Of a stretch of 64,000 nucleotides of DNA, positions 41,860 through 50,244 are shown one piece after another. The notes under the pieces were generated by a model, which worked only from the letters and a program-made list of their open reading frames with translations, had not been told where the DNA came from and made no database searches. The DNA comes from Methylobacterium haplocladii (GTDB lineage Bacteria; Pseudomonadota; Alphaproteobacteria; Rhizobiales; Beijerinckiaceae), in NCBI RefSeq assembly GCF_007992175.1, contig NZ_BJZT01000006.1:62001-126000 (forward strand). The letters run 5' to 3'. Numbering within the stretch: position 1 is the first letter of the stretch; each line of letters opens with the position of its first letter. A program made the translations under genes and the position numbers.

Positions 41860-41968
41860 GGCCCGACACAACTCTCTCACACGGCGCGATCGCGACGATG
41901 CGCCTCAAGAAACCGTGAGCGGCCGGATTTCGATCCCTGGTGTTTTTTGCAGTGCGGGAGGACTGCAT

Positions 41969-42739
41969 TCAGTACGGGGCGAACGGCGCCAGCACGAGCC
42001 CCGCCGCCTCCAGTTCCGCCCGCACCGCCCTGGCCGCCTCGACGGCGCCGGGGTTGTCGCCGTGAACGCAGACCGTATCGATCCCGACGGGTATGCGCCG
42101 GCCCGATAGCGTCGTCGCCGCCCCGTCCTCGACCATGCGGCGCACCCGCGTCGCGATGTCTCGGGCGTCGTGCAGCACGGCGCCCGGAGCGGAGCGCGGC
42201 GCGAGGCTGCCGTCGTCGGCGTAGGCGCGGTCGGCATAGATCTCGCGGATGGTGCGCAGGCCGGCCCGCAAGCCGGCCCGCTCGGCCGGTAATCCCGGCA
42301 TCACGACGAAGGCGAGGCTGCGATCGACACCCGCCACGGCCCGCGCGACGGCCTCGGCGATGTCATCCTCGGCATTCGCGAGGTTCGCGAGCGCCCCGTG
42401 CGCCTTGACGTAGGTGACGCGGGTGCCGGCGAGCGCCGCGCAGGCCTGGAGAGCCCCGATCTGGTAGGCCACGTCCCGCTCGATGCGCCGTGGTGTTTCG
42501 CGGATCGGGGTCCGGCCTAAGCCGCGAACATCGAAGAAGCCGGGATGGGCGCCGATGGCGACGCCGCGCGCCTGCGCGGCGCTGGCCGTCTCGACCATGA
42601 TGTCCGGGTCGCCCGCATGGAAGCCGCAGGCGACGTTGGCCGAGGTGACGATGTCCAGGAGCGCAGCGTCGTCGCCCATGCGCCAGGCCCCGAAGCCCTC
42701 GCCGAGATCGGCGTTGAGATCGATGTTGCGCCGGGTCAT
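41969..42739 (-). CDS. pxpA: LamB/YcsF family 5-oxoprolinase subunit A
   Basis: The 256-residue protein has the family start RRNIDLNADLGEGFGAWRMG, NVACGFHAGDPDIM, GAHPGFFDVRGLGR and YVKAHGALANLA, all conserved metal-binding or substrate blocks. PxpA works with PxpB and PxpC to hydrolyse 5-oxoproline with ATP. Neither partner gene lies nearby, so here the gene is separated from them. The ATG at 42737-42739 gives a normal length; an earlier in-frame start adds nine residues. It is 109 bp upstream of the AI-2E family gene on the same strand. Confidence 0.9.
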   Translation of the reverse strand: MTRRNIDLNADLGEGFGAWRMGDDAALLDIVTSANVACGFHAGDPDIMVETASAAQARGVAIGAHPGFFDVRGLGRTPIRETPRRIERDVAYQIGALQACAALAGTRVTYVKAHGALANLANAEDDIAEAVARAVAGVDRSLAFVVMPGLPAERAGLRAGLRTIREIYADRAYADDGSLAPRSAPGAVLHDARDIATRVRRMVEDGAATTLSGRRIPVGIDTVCVHGDNPGAVEAARAVRAELEAAGLVLAPFAPY

Positions 42740-43032
42740 GCGTGCCGCCGATCGGCGCAGCAGCAAAGTCTCGGCAGCGGCGGCGCGCCCGCCGCCGCGT
42801 AGCGCAGGGCGCTGCAGAAGCAGCCGCCGGTGATGCGCCGTGCCGACTCCGTCATCTCCGATCCTTCCCAGCGTGATCCGAACCGAGGCTACGGCAGCCC
42901 GCAGCGGATTTCGATCCCGGCTTCAGCGCCCGTTCAAGTGCAATGGCTCAGCTTGGCCCCACGCACGAGCGCCCCTGTCGTCTCGACAGGCTGCGCCCGG
43001 CTCGGCGGCTGTGGATCGCACTTCAGGACGTC
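42740..43032. other. Gene-poor stretch upstream of pxpA
   Basis: About 290 bp without a supportable gene. It should hold the promoter of pxpA on the minus strand. No conserved RNA or repeat is recognised. Confidence 0.35.
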
Positions 43033-43296
43033 ATGCTCACCGCTCGGGCCTTCGCCAGCGCTTGCGCCGCCGACCTCATCCGGATCGGGAGCGACGCCGT
43101 CTCCGAGGCACCCCGCCGCCATCCGCTGGTCCGCGCCCTCGGCCCGGCCCTGGAGACCGCCTTCGGCCTCGAACACCGAGCGTTGTTTCCCGACGAAATC
43201 CAGGCGTTGGTCGAGGCGCTGCAGTCCGGCCCCCTCGGAGACGCGATCGTTTCGCCCGAAACGCGGCCTGCCGAGCGATGTCTGGAAAGCGCCTGA
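43033..43296 (+). CDS. Small hypothetical protein
   Basis: An 87-residue frame starts at ATG 43033 with AGGA four bases before it. The protein is MLTARAFASACAADLIRIGS and then a helical acidic part (FPDEIQALVEALQSGPLGD). I do not recognise a family and no signal peptide is certain. It is opposite in strand to both pxpA and the glycosyltransferases. The long frame in the other strand here looks like a shadow. The call is tentative. Confidence 0.4.
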   Translation: MLTARAFASACAADLIRIGSDAVSEAPRRHPLVRALGPALETAFGLEHRALFPDEIQALVEALQSGPLGDAIVSPETRPAERCLESA

Positions 43297-43409
43297 TCCA
43301 TCCTCCGTCGGGAGCTCATGTCCCTGGTTCTTACGGCCGACGCCCGGAGCGAAGTTATCGGGAAACCCGATCCCGCTGTCCCGCATCGTGCGCTGGAGGA
43401 TGGCGGATA

Positions 43410-44471
43410 TCAGCCGCCGGGACGCGGCCGCCCCTCGATCTCCCGTGCCATCGCCTCGATCCCGGCGGCGGTGCGCGCCAGCGCATCCGGTTCCGCCAGA
43501 CCGGCGATCCTCGCCGGATCGAGGGCGAGCCCCCGGCGGACGAGATCCGGCCAGTCCGCACCTTCCGGCCAGCCCTGTTGGACGATCGCGGCCCCGAGCC
43601 GTGCCAGCGCTTCGGCTTTGCTCGCCTGCTCGTCGTAGGGCCGCGGCTCGGGCAGGCAGACGAAGCGCTTGCCCGCGCCGACCACGGCGGCCACGACGCC
43701 GTCGCCGCCGCTGCCGACGACGAGGGACGCCTGCGCGAGATGGGCGCCGACATCCGCGACCCAGCCGTGCAGGTGGAGGTTCGCGGGTCGCGATGCGGCG
43801 CCCCCCACGTCCTGCACGGGGCCGAGGACGTGCCAGGCGCGATCCGGTACCGCGCGGGCGGCCTCGGAGAGGGCCGCAAGCCGGCCGCCCTCCCCCCCCT
43901 GCCCGAAGACCACGACGATCCGGCCGTCCTCCGGGGCCGGGGCCGGGGCCGCTCCGAGAAATCCCGAATAGATCGTCCTGGCGCGGATCCAGTCCGGCAT
44001 GTCTTCGGTGTCGAGGTCGGCGGGGAACGGGGCGAGCAGGCGGCTGGCACTGCGGAACGCATCGAGATGCGGCGGGTCGGTCCGTGTCCCGGCGAGCCGC
44101 ACGACCAGCGTCGGCACGGACAGGAGGCGGCAGAGCAGGGCGACCTCCACCGAGACGTCGACGATCATCAGCACCGGGTCGGCCTCGGCGATCCAGGCCG
44201 CGATCCGCGCCATCCGCTCGCGGATGCCGGGATGGCCGAGCGGCGCGTAGTGCAGGCTCGTTGGCCGGTCGGCCTCGCGGTCATGCCCGTCGAAGCCGGC
44301 GATGCGGTCGTCCGGCAGGTGGATCAGCGGCCCCGGGGCGTCCCGCCGGTCACACGCGGCAAAGGTCCCGAGCAGCGTGCAGGGCCGGTCGAGCGCCCCG
44401 CCGATCAGGCAGGCACGCTGCCAGTGCCCGGCGCCCTGATGATGGACGTAGATGCCGATCGGACGGGTCAT
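43410..44471 (-). CDS. Glycosyltransferase of the GT-B / MurG-like fold
   Basis: The 353-residue protein starts MTRPIGIYVHHQGAGHWQRA and has a C-terminal donor-binding domain with VVVFGQGGEGGRL, LHGWVADVGAHLAQASLVVG and the SGGDGVVAAVVGAGKRFVCL segment, as in MurG and UDP-glycosyltransferases. It probably transfers a sugar from a nucleotide donor. It is the last of three overlapping glycosyltransferase genes, and its start overlaps the stop of the family-2 gene (ATGA at 44468-44471). No membrane segment is visible. Acceptor unknown. Confidence 0.8.
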   Translation of the reverse strand: MTRPIGIYVHHQGAGHWQRACLIGGALDRPCTLLGTFAACDRRDAPGPLIHLPDDRIAGFDGHDREADRPTSLHYAPLGHPGIRERMARIAAWIAEADPVLMIVDVSVEVALLCRLLSVPTLVVRLAGTRTDPPHLDAFRSASRLLAPFPADLDTEDMPDWIRARTIYSGFLGAAPAPAPEDGRIVVVFGQGGEGGRLAALSEAARAVPDRAWHVLGPVQDVGGAASRPANLHLHGWVADVGAHLAQASLVVGSGGDGVVAAVVGAGKRFVCLPEPRPYDEQASKAEALARLGAAIVQQGWPEGADWPDLVRRGLALDPARIAGLAEPDALARTAAGIEAMAREIEGRPRPGG

Positions 44472-45592
44472 GCCGCCCTCTCGCCGAGCAGCGCAGCGAA
44501 GCCGGCGAGCGCCGCGTCGAGGTCCTGCAGCGGCGCCGGCGCCGCGCGGGCGTCGAGCCTGCGGCTCGCGCGTTCCACGAAGGCGATGGCGTTCGGACAG
44601 GTGTCGGGCGCGATGGCGGCGCGATCCTCGTCCGTCAGCCCGTATCCTTCGCTGACGGCAGACCAGCCTTCTGCCGTGGCGACGTCCGGCCAGGATCGGC
44701 GCAACGCCGCGCGGCGCAGGATGAGCGCGTGCCAATGCTCTGGCGCAGGCAGCCGGTAGGCCTCGCCACCGCCCAGGACGGCGAGGCGCCGGAGCATCTC
44801 GATCGCCATGCCGCCCTCGGCGCGACCCTCGGCTCGGTCCGAGACATGGACGCGGATGGCAGGACAATGCCGCAGGCGGCCGCCCTGCTCCTGCACGCGG
44901 GCCACCAGTGCGTTGTCCTCGCCCCGGCGCAACGCCGGCAGGCCGCCGACCGCCCGGTAGAGGCTTGCCGTCAAGGCGAGGCTCGCGCCGGTATGGTCGC
45001 CGTGCCGGGGGGGCGGGTCGTACACCGGCGGATTGAAGCGGTCCTCCAGCGCGCGGACCGCCTGCCAATACGACTCGATCCGGGCGTGCAGGCGGCTGAG
45101 ACCCGTGTCCGCCGTGGCCTCCCGGTCGATCACGAGACGGCCTCCGACGATCTCGGCCTCGCGGAGCGCGCGCAGGTTGGCGGCGACCCAGTCCGGCGGG
45201 AGCCAGGCATCCGCGTCGGTAGTCAGCAGGACGCCGTCCGTGCATCCGTCCGCAGCGAGCCAGTCCGCGCCGGTGTCGAGCGCGAGCCGGCGCGCCGTGC
45301 CGACATGGGCCGCGTCAGGCGCGAGATCGACCGCGAGCAGGCGCAGGTCGAGGGTGGCGGTCTCCCCGCCGGCGATCATCGCCCGCACGGCCTCGACCGT
45401 GCCGTCGCTACAATTGTTGGCCGCGATCGCGACGCGCAGCCTCGCTCCCGGCGAAAAGCCGTCCTGGGCCGCGAGCGAGCGGATCAGGCGAGGCAGGCGC
45501 TCGACCTCGTTGCGCGCCGGCACGCAGACGACGGCCGCCGGTGCGGCTCCCTCGCCCATCGCCGTCAGACCGCTACGGCGTCGAGCAGACAT
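44468..45592 (-). CDS. Glycosyltransferase family 2
   Basis: The 374-residue protein has the GT-A start VVCVPARNEVERLPRLIRSL and the DxD-like metal site LLTTDADAWLPPDWV. The segment GDHTGASLALTASLYRAVGG is the usual acceptor-side block. It would transfer a sugar from an NDP donor to a lipid- or polysaccharide-type acceptor in the cytoplasm. GGAG before the ATG at 45590-45592 supports this start, which overlaps the upstream GT4 gene by 28 bases; a later ATG at 45559 is possible. The C-terminal 100 residues are not a known module. Confidence 0.85.
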   Translation of the reverse strand: MSARRRSGLTAMGEGAAPAAVVCVPARNEVERLPRLIRSLAAQDGFSPGARLRVAIAANNCSDGTVEAVRAMIAGGETATLDLRLLAVDLAPDAAHVGTARRLALDTGADWLAADGCTDGVLLTTDADAWLPPDWVAANLRALREAEIVGGRLVIDREATADTGLSRLHARIESYWQAVRALEDRFNPPVYDPPPRHGDHTGASLALTASLYRAVGGLPALRRGEDNALVARVQEQGGRLRHCPAIRVHVSDRAEGRAEGGMAIEMLRRLAVLGGGEAYRLPAPEHWHALILRRAALRRSWPDVATAEGWSAVSEGYGLTDEDRAAIAPDTCPNAIAFVERASRRLDARAAPAPLQDLDAALAGFAALLGERAA

Positions 45593-46659
45593 CCCGGCTC
45601 CGCCAGCACGGGTGCGGCGGCGAGGACGGAGCGGTAGAGCGCTTCGTAGCGGTCGGTCATGGTCTCGGCGTCGAAAAGGGTCTCGCCGTAGGCCCGGCAG
45701 GCCTGCCGGTCGAGCCGGATCGCCGCGCCGATGGCCCGGGCGAGATCGGCAACGTCGTCGGCGCGGGCGCAACGGCCGCAGGCGGGGACGACGAGGTCGG
45801 GCAGCGCCCCGCGGGCGAAGGCCGCCACCGGCGTGCCGCAGGCGAGCGCCTCGGCCACGACGAGGCCGAACGGCTCTTCCCAGCGTGGCGTGACCAGGGC
45901 GACGGTCGCCCGCCCGAGATGCGCGGCCAGTTCGCCGTGCGACAGGTGGCCGAGATCGGTGAGGTCCGGCCCGAGGCGCGGCGCGATCTCGGTGGTCCAA
46001 TAGGCGATGTCGGTGCGTGGGCCGGCGAAGACCAGCGGCAGACCGGCGAGGCGCGCCGCCTCGATGGCGAGGTGCAGGCCCTTCTCCGGGACGATCCGGC
46101 CGCTCCAGAAGGCGTAGGCCGGGATCGCGGGCTCGGCCTGGAAGCGGAAGGTACCGAGGTCGATGCCGTTGCCGATGACGTGCGTCTCCGGCACCAGCGC
46201 CCGCCAATCCTGCGCCAGGGTCTTGGAAACGGCGGCGAACGTCATCCCGGGGGAGGCGGCCGCGACACCCGCGGCGAGAGAGTCGAAGGGCGGCGTGTGC
46301 AGCGCCGTGACCATCGGTACGCCGATATGCAGGCTCGCCCGCAGCGGCAGGTCGTGCAGGCTGTTGTTGTGGACGAGATCGAATCCGCCGCCGGCGACCG
46401 CATCCATGATCACCGAATAGGCCGCGAACTCGGCGGCATCGACGGCAAGCTCGTGGACCGGATCGGCAAAGGCCTCGCCGGTCGGTGGGCAGACCGTGTG
46501 GGGTTCGAGGGCCGGATCCGATCCGTGCGCGGCGAACAGCGTGACCGCATGACCACGCTGCCGCAGGGTCCGCGTGAGGAGGTGCGTCTGCATCTCGAGC
46601 CCGCCGCCATAGGGCTGCGCGATCGGATACTTGAGGTGGGCAAGGAGTGCGATCTTCAC
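45565..46659 (-). CDS. Glycosyltransferase family 4 (GT-B)
   Basis: The 364-residue protein has the GT4 layout: LKYPIAQPYGGGLEMQTHLL near the start, FWSGRIVPEKGLHLAIEAA in the middle, and the E-x7-E motif in TPRWEEPFGLVVAEALACGT. It is a retaining enzyme that uses a nucleotide sugar. It is the first gene of a three-gene run with overlapping ends, which suggests one pathway. The start is GTG at 46657-46659, without a strong ribosome binding site. No polymerase, flippase or acyltransferase is nearby, so the final glycan is unknown. Confidence 0.88.
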   Translation of the reverse strand: MKIALLAHLKYPIAQPYGGGLEMQTHLLTRTLRQRGHAVTLFAAHGSDPALEPHTVCPPTGEAFADPVHELAVDAAEFAAYSVIMDAVAGGGFDLVHNNSLHDLPLRASLHIGVPMVTALHTPPFDSLAAGVAAASPGMTFAAVSKTLAQDWRALVPETHVIGNGIDLGTFRFQAEPAIPAYAFWSGRIVPEKGLHLAIEAARLAGLPLVFAGPRTDIAYWTTEIAPRLGPDLTDLGHLSHGELAAHLGRATVALVTPRWEEPFGLVVAEALACGTPVAAFARGALPDLVVPACGRCARADDVADLARAIGAAIRLDRQACRAYGETLFDAETMTDRYEALYRSVLAAAPVLAEPGCLLDAVAV

Positions 46660-46846
46660 GGGTGTCCAGTTCGTCCGGCAAGCGTTGCAGGAAGCGGCGC
46701 GGCCCGTGCTTCGCCATGTCGCGACAGGCGCTACGGATTGACCGTTCCGTTCACCGGCAACCTGACGTCAACTGGCGAGTTCCTGGCCGGATGTGGATCG
46801 GCGAAAGGTCGCAGGTAATCGTGTGGGGATCGTGGGGCGGGCACGG

Positions 46847-47563
46847 ATGCGAGCCATGAGCCGACGGCCGACGCGCCCTGTGGCGGACCCGGCGCGTCAC
46901 GCCCTCTGGGTGCGGACGACGCATTGGATCGGTGCGGCCGCCTTCCTGGCGCTCGTCGTCAGCGGCACGGGCATCCTGCTCGCCCTGCCGCGCCTGTTCT
47001 GGGGCGAGACCGGCGCCAACGACGCCCCCGCCTGGATCGTGCTGCCGTTGCCCGTGAACCTCGACCAGACCGGATGGGGCCGCAACCTGCATCTCCTCGC
47101 CGCCTGGGTGTTCGTGCTGAACGGGGCGGTCTATCTCGCCGCCGCCACGCTCGGCGGCCATCTCTACCGGCGCCTGCTGCCCGACGGCGACCAGCTCGGC
47201 CCGCGTCATCTGTTTCGCGATCTGCGCGCGCATCTGCGGCTCGGCAGCGTTTCGGACGGCGCGGAGGCTAACCGCTACAATGCCCTCCAAAAACTCGCCT
47301 ATTGCGCCGTCCTCCTCGTACTGGCCCCGACGATGCTGCTGTCCGGACTGACCATGTCGCCGGGCGTGACCACGGCCTTTCCGGAACTCTTCTGGCTGTT
47401 CGGCGGCCGGCAATCCGCGCGCACCATCCATTTCCTCGCGGCCACGCTGCTCGTGCTCTTCCTGGCCGTCCATCTCTGGCAGGTCCTGGCCAACCGGCCG
47501 TTGGCGCTGATGCGGGGCATGACGATCGGCCGGACGGCGAGCAGGGGGACGGACACGCCATGA
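46847..47563 (+). CDS. Cytochrome b561-type membrane subunit
   Basis: The 238-residue protein (ATG at 46847; a second ATG at 46856) has four membrane helices with His residues in the cytochrome b positions: WVRTTHWIGAAAFLALVVSG, RNLHLLAAWVFVLNG, and RTIHFLAATLLVLFLAVHLW. It resembles the gamma-type subunits of formate dehydrogenase and hydrogenase. Its stop overlaps the start of the molybdoenzyme gene (ATGA at 47560-47563), so it should carry electrons between the quinone pool and that enzyme in the periplasm, as MsrQ does for MsrP. Confidence 0.85.
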   Translation: MRAMSRRPTRPVADPARHALWVRTTHWIGAAAFLALVVSGTGILLALPRLFWGETGANDAPAWIVLPLPVNLDQTGWGRNLHLLAAWVFVLNGAVYLAAATLGGHLYRRLLPDGDQLGPRHLFRDLRAHLRLGSVSDGAEANRYNALQKLAYCAVLLVLAPTMLLSGLTMSPGVTTAFPELFWLFGGRQSARTIHFLAATLLVLFLAVHLWQVLANRPLALMRGMTIGRTASRGTDTP

Positions 47564-48303
47564 GCAACCTGTCGCGCCGGCAACTGATCCTGGGCTCGTC
47601 CGCGCTCGGGGCCACGGGCCTGCTCGGCGGCTGCGAGGCGCTGCCCGGCGGCCCGCGCTTCGACGGCCTCTATGCGGCGAGCGACGCGCTGACCTTCGCG
47701 GTCCAGCGCTTCCTGCTGCGCCATCAGCGCCTGGTGCGGGAGTTTCCGCCCGAAGCGATCTCGGCGGTGTTCCCGACCATCAACACCACCGACCCGGACG
47801 ATGCCGAGTACAAGCGCCTGAAGGCGGGCGGTTTTGCGGAGTGGCGTCTGCCGGTGAGCGGCCTCGTCGCCCGCCCGCAGAGCTTTTCGCTCGCCGACCT
47901 GCGTGCGATGCCGGCGCGGACGCAGGTGACGCTGCACAGCTGCGAGCAGGGCTGGTCCGCCATCGCCGGCTGGACCGGCGTGCCGCTGGCCCATCTCCTG
48001 AACACGGTCGGGCTCCAGCGCGAGGCCCGCTTCATCGTGATCCGAAGCGTGGACGGCTGGTGGGACAGCTACGACCTGTTCGACGCGCTGCATCCGCAGA
48101 CCATCCTCGCCTACGGCATGAACGGCGCCGACCTGCCCGTCGCCCACGGCGCCCCGCTGCGCCTGCGCGTCGAGCGTCAGCTCGGTTACAAGTCGCTGAA
48201 ATACCTGACCGCGATCGAGGCCGTGGCCCGCTTGGACGGGCTCGGCCACGGCCGCGGCGGCATGATCTCCGATCTCGGCCTGCCCTGGTACGCCGGAATC
48301 TGA
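47560..48303 (+). CDS. Molybdopterin-dependent oxidoreductase, sulfite oxidase / MsrP-like
   Basis: The 247-residue protein has a twin-arginine motif (LSRRQLILGSSALGATGLLGGC) that also ends in a lipobox-like LLGGC, so it may be a Tat-exported lipoprotein. The molybdenum ligand Cys is in HSCEQGWSAIAGWTGVPLAH, as in YedY/MsrP and sulfite oxidases. FEPWKY-type contacts are not seen, so the substrate is open. It is coupled to the cytochrome b gene. It probably reduces or oxidises a sulfur or N-oxide type compound in the periplasm. Confidence 0.85.
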   Translation: MSNLSRRQLILGSSALGATGLLGGCEALPGGPRFDGLYAASDALTFAVQRFLLRHQRLVREFPPEAISAVFPTINTTDPDDAEYKRLKAGGFAEWRLPVSGLVARPQSFSLADLRAMPARTQVTLHSCEQGWSAIAGWTGVPLAHLLNTVGLQREARFIVIRSVDGWWDSYDLFDALHPQTILAYGMNGADLPVAHGAPLRLRVERQLGYKSLKYLTAIEAVARLDGLGHGRGGMISDLGLPWYAGI

Positions 48304-48421
48304 TGGCGCGGCTGCGCGACACGTCCACCCTCGTCCCTTTCATCCACAGCGGAGACGAAACGCCGCGTGGTGCAAACCGGCCCATGCGCGTTGTTCGAGC
48401 CGGAAGCTGGGCGGCGGCCTC

Positions 48422-49663
48422 GTGTCGGGACGCCGCCCGATCGATGAACGGTGGCGTATGCGTGAGACCGGACGGCTCGACCTCGACGAACGGGCCGTGG
48501 TGCTGGAGCGCCAGCGGACCCTCAAGATGGCGAAATCCGCGCATGCCTACGTGCGCGGCAACACCGCCACCTTCTACGACTGGCTCGAGGGCCTGACCCG
48601 CGGCACCCTGCCCGAGGGACCGCCGGTCTGGATCTGCGGCGACTGTCACCTCGGCAATCTCGGACCGCTCGCCGATGCCGATGGCCGCGTCGACGTCCAG
48701 ATCCGCGATCTCGACCAGACCGTCATCGGCAACCCGGCCCACGACCTCGTGCGGCTCGGCCTCTCGCTGGCGAGCGCCGCGCGGGGATCGGACCTGCCGG
48801 GTGCGGTCACCGCGCGCATGCTCGACGGCATGATGCGCGGCTACGCCTCGGGCCTCGGCGGACGGGACGACGACGAGCCGCCGGAGCCGGACGTCGTGCG
48901 CAGCGTCCGCCGGCAGGCGCTCGGGCGGCGCTGGAAGCACCTCGCCCGCGAGCGCATCAAGGACGTCGAACCCAAGATCCCGCTCGGCCGAAAATTCTGG
49001 GCGCTCGACGACGGCGAGTGGCACGCCCTCGACGATCTGTTTCGCGAATCCACGGTGCGCGACCTCGTGCTGAGCCTGGAGAGCCGCCGCGAGGGTGCCG
49101 AGATGCGCCTGCTCGATGCCGCCTACTGGATGAAGGGCTGCAGCTCGCTCGGCCACCTGCGCTACGCTGCCCTGGTGCGGATCACCGAGGATGACGGCCG
49201 GCGCAAGCTCGCCCTGGTCGACCTCAAGGAGGCCGTCGCGGCGGTGGCGCCGGCGGCCCCCGGGGCCGAGATGCCGGCGGACCATGCCGCCCGCGTCGTC
49301 GCCGGCGCCCGTGCCCTGTCGCCGAATCTCGGCGAGCGCATGCTGCCGGTGCGCCTGCTGGACCGGCCGGTGGTGATGCGCGAGCTGCGCCCGCAGGATC
49401 TCAAGCTCGACGTCGACCAGTTTTCGGAAGGGCAGGCCGTGCGGGCGGCGCATTACCTCGCCCACGTCGTCGGCCGGGCGCATGGCCGGCAGATGGACGA
49501 TGCGTCGGTACGGGCCTGGCGCCGGGAGCTCGGCGGGAACGGCTCGGCGACGCCGGACGCCCCGTCGTGGCTCTGGTCGAGCGTGGTCGAACTCGCCGGG
49601 CGGCACGAGGTCGGCTATCTCGAACATTGCCGGCTGTACGCAGCCGAGCGGGTGGCGGCGTAG
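48422..49663 (+). CDS. DUF2252 family protein (kinase-like fold)
   Basis: The 413-residue protein matches DUF2252: AKSAHAYVRGNTATFYDWLE, ICGDCHLGNLGPLADADG (as in aminoglycoside phosphotransferases, HxxN), VQIRDLDQTVIGNPAHDLVR and MRELRPQDLKLDVDQF. The pattern is a protein-kinase-like fold with HxxN and a DxD, but activity in this family is unproven. The start is GTG at 48422; an ATG at 48458 is an alternative. It lies 118 bp after the molybdoenzyme gene and 12 bp before the thiamine-binding family gene. Confidence 0.88.
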   Translation: MSGRRPIDERWRMRETGRLDLDERAVVLERQRTLKMAKSAHAYVRGNTATFYDWLEGLTRGTLPEGPPVWICGDCHLGNLGPLADADGRVDVQIRDLDQTVIGNPAHDLVRLGLSLASAARGSDLPGAVTARMLDGMMRGYASGLGGRDDDEPPEPDVVRSVRRQALGRRWKHLARERIKDVEPKIPLGRKFWALDDGEWHALDDLFRESTVRDLVLSLESRREGAEMRLLDAAYWMKGCSSLGHLRYAALVRITEDDGRRKLALVDLKEAVAAVAPAAPGAEMPADHAARVVAGARALSPNLGERMLPVRLLDRPVVMRELRPQDLKLDVDQFSEGQAVRAAHYLAHVVGRAHGRQMDDASVRAWRRELGGNGSATPDAPSWLWSSVVELAGRHEVGYLEHCRLYAAERVAA

Positions 49664-49675
49664 GAGGCCGGTCTC

Positions 49676-49963
49676 ATGAAGGTGGTGGCGGATCTCTGCA
49701 TCGTGCCGATGGGCGTCGGTCCCTCGGTCTCCAGCTACGTGCGGGAGATCAAGGCGATCCTCGAGGCCAGCGAGCTCGACGCCGAGATGCACGCCAACGG
49801 CACCAACATCGAAGGTGAACTCGCCGACATCTGCCGGCTGATCGAGCTGTGCGAGGCGCGGCTCGCCGAACTCGGCGTCCAGCGCGTGTTCTTCACGATG
49901 GCGTTCTCGTCGCGCCGCGACAAGGAACAGTCGATGGCCGACAAGCTCGCCGCCGTCTCATAG
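49676..49963 (+). CDS. MTH1187 / YkoF-type thiamine-binding family protein
   Basis: The 95-residue protein fits the MTH1187/YqgV family (DUF77) with ADLCIVPMGVGPSVSSYVRE at the start, ILEASELDAEMHANGTNIEG, and VQRVFFTMAFSSRRDKEQS. Members bind thiamine or related molecules as tetramers in the cytoplasm. It starts 12 bp after the DUF2252 gene and is probably translated from the same mRNA. It ends before a long inverted repeat. Confidence 0.88.
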   Translation: MKVVADLCIVPMGVGPSVSSYVREIKAILEASELDAEMHANGTNIEGELADICRLIELCEARLAELGVQRVFFTMAFSSRRDKEQSMADKLAAVS

Positions 49964-49991
49964 CGCGTACGCCCGATACGGTGCTGCCATC

Positions 49992-50233
49992 ACCACGATC
50001 CTCATGCTCAGGTGCTCGCGTGAGCGAGCCTCGAAGCACGGCCGACGGCGCCGCAGCGTTTGCCCAGGACGCCCGCACGAGGGTCGTGTCGGAACCGAAG
50101 GAAACCATCGGAACCGATGCTTCTTCGAAAACTCCGATACGTCGAGGCAGCGACGGTCGTCATAACCTGGATCGACCGTTGCCGTGCTTCGAGGCCCGGC
50201 TGGCGCCGGGCACCTCGGCATGAGGATCGTGGT
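49992..50233. repeat. Long imperfect inverted repeat upstream of dinB
   Basis: The left arm (49992-50043) begins ACCACGATCCTCATGC and ends CTCGAAGCACGGC. The right arm (50181-50233) is its near reverse complement and ends CATGAGGATCGTGGT. Each arm has its own internal hairpin (CTCGCG/CGAG and CCCGGC/GCCGGG). The 240-bp unit fills most of the gap between the thiamine-binding gene and dinB and contains no gene that I support. Confidence 0.8.
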
Positions 50234-50244
50234 GGGTGCCACGC

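Noticed and set aside
42934..43386. Minus-strand frame of 150 codons upstream of the glycosyltransferases
   Set aside because: Gly/Arg-rich shadow of the small plus-strand frame at 43033. No start signal.
18240..50233. Palindromic repeats considered as CRISPR arrays
   Set aside because: The units are facing inverted pairs without regular spacing or unique spacers, and no cas gene is present.
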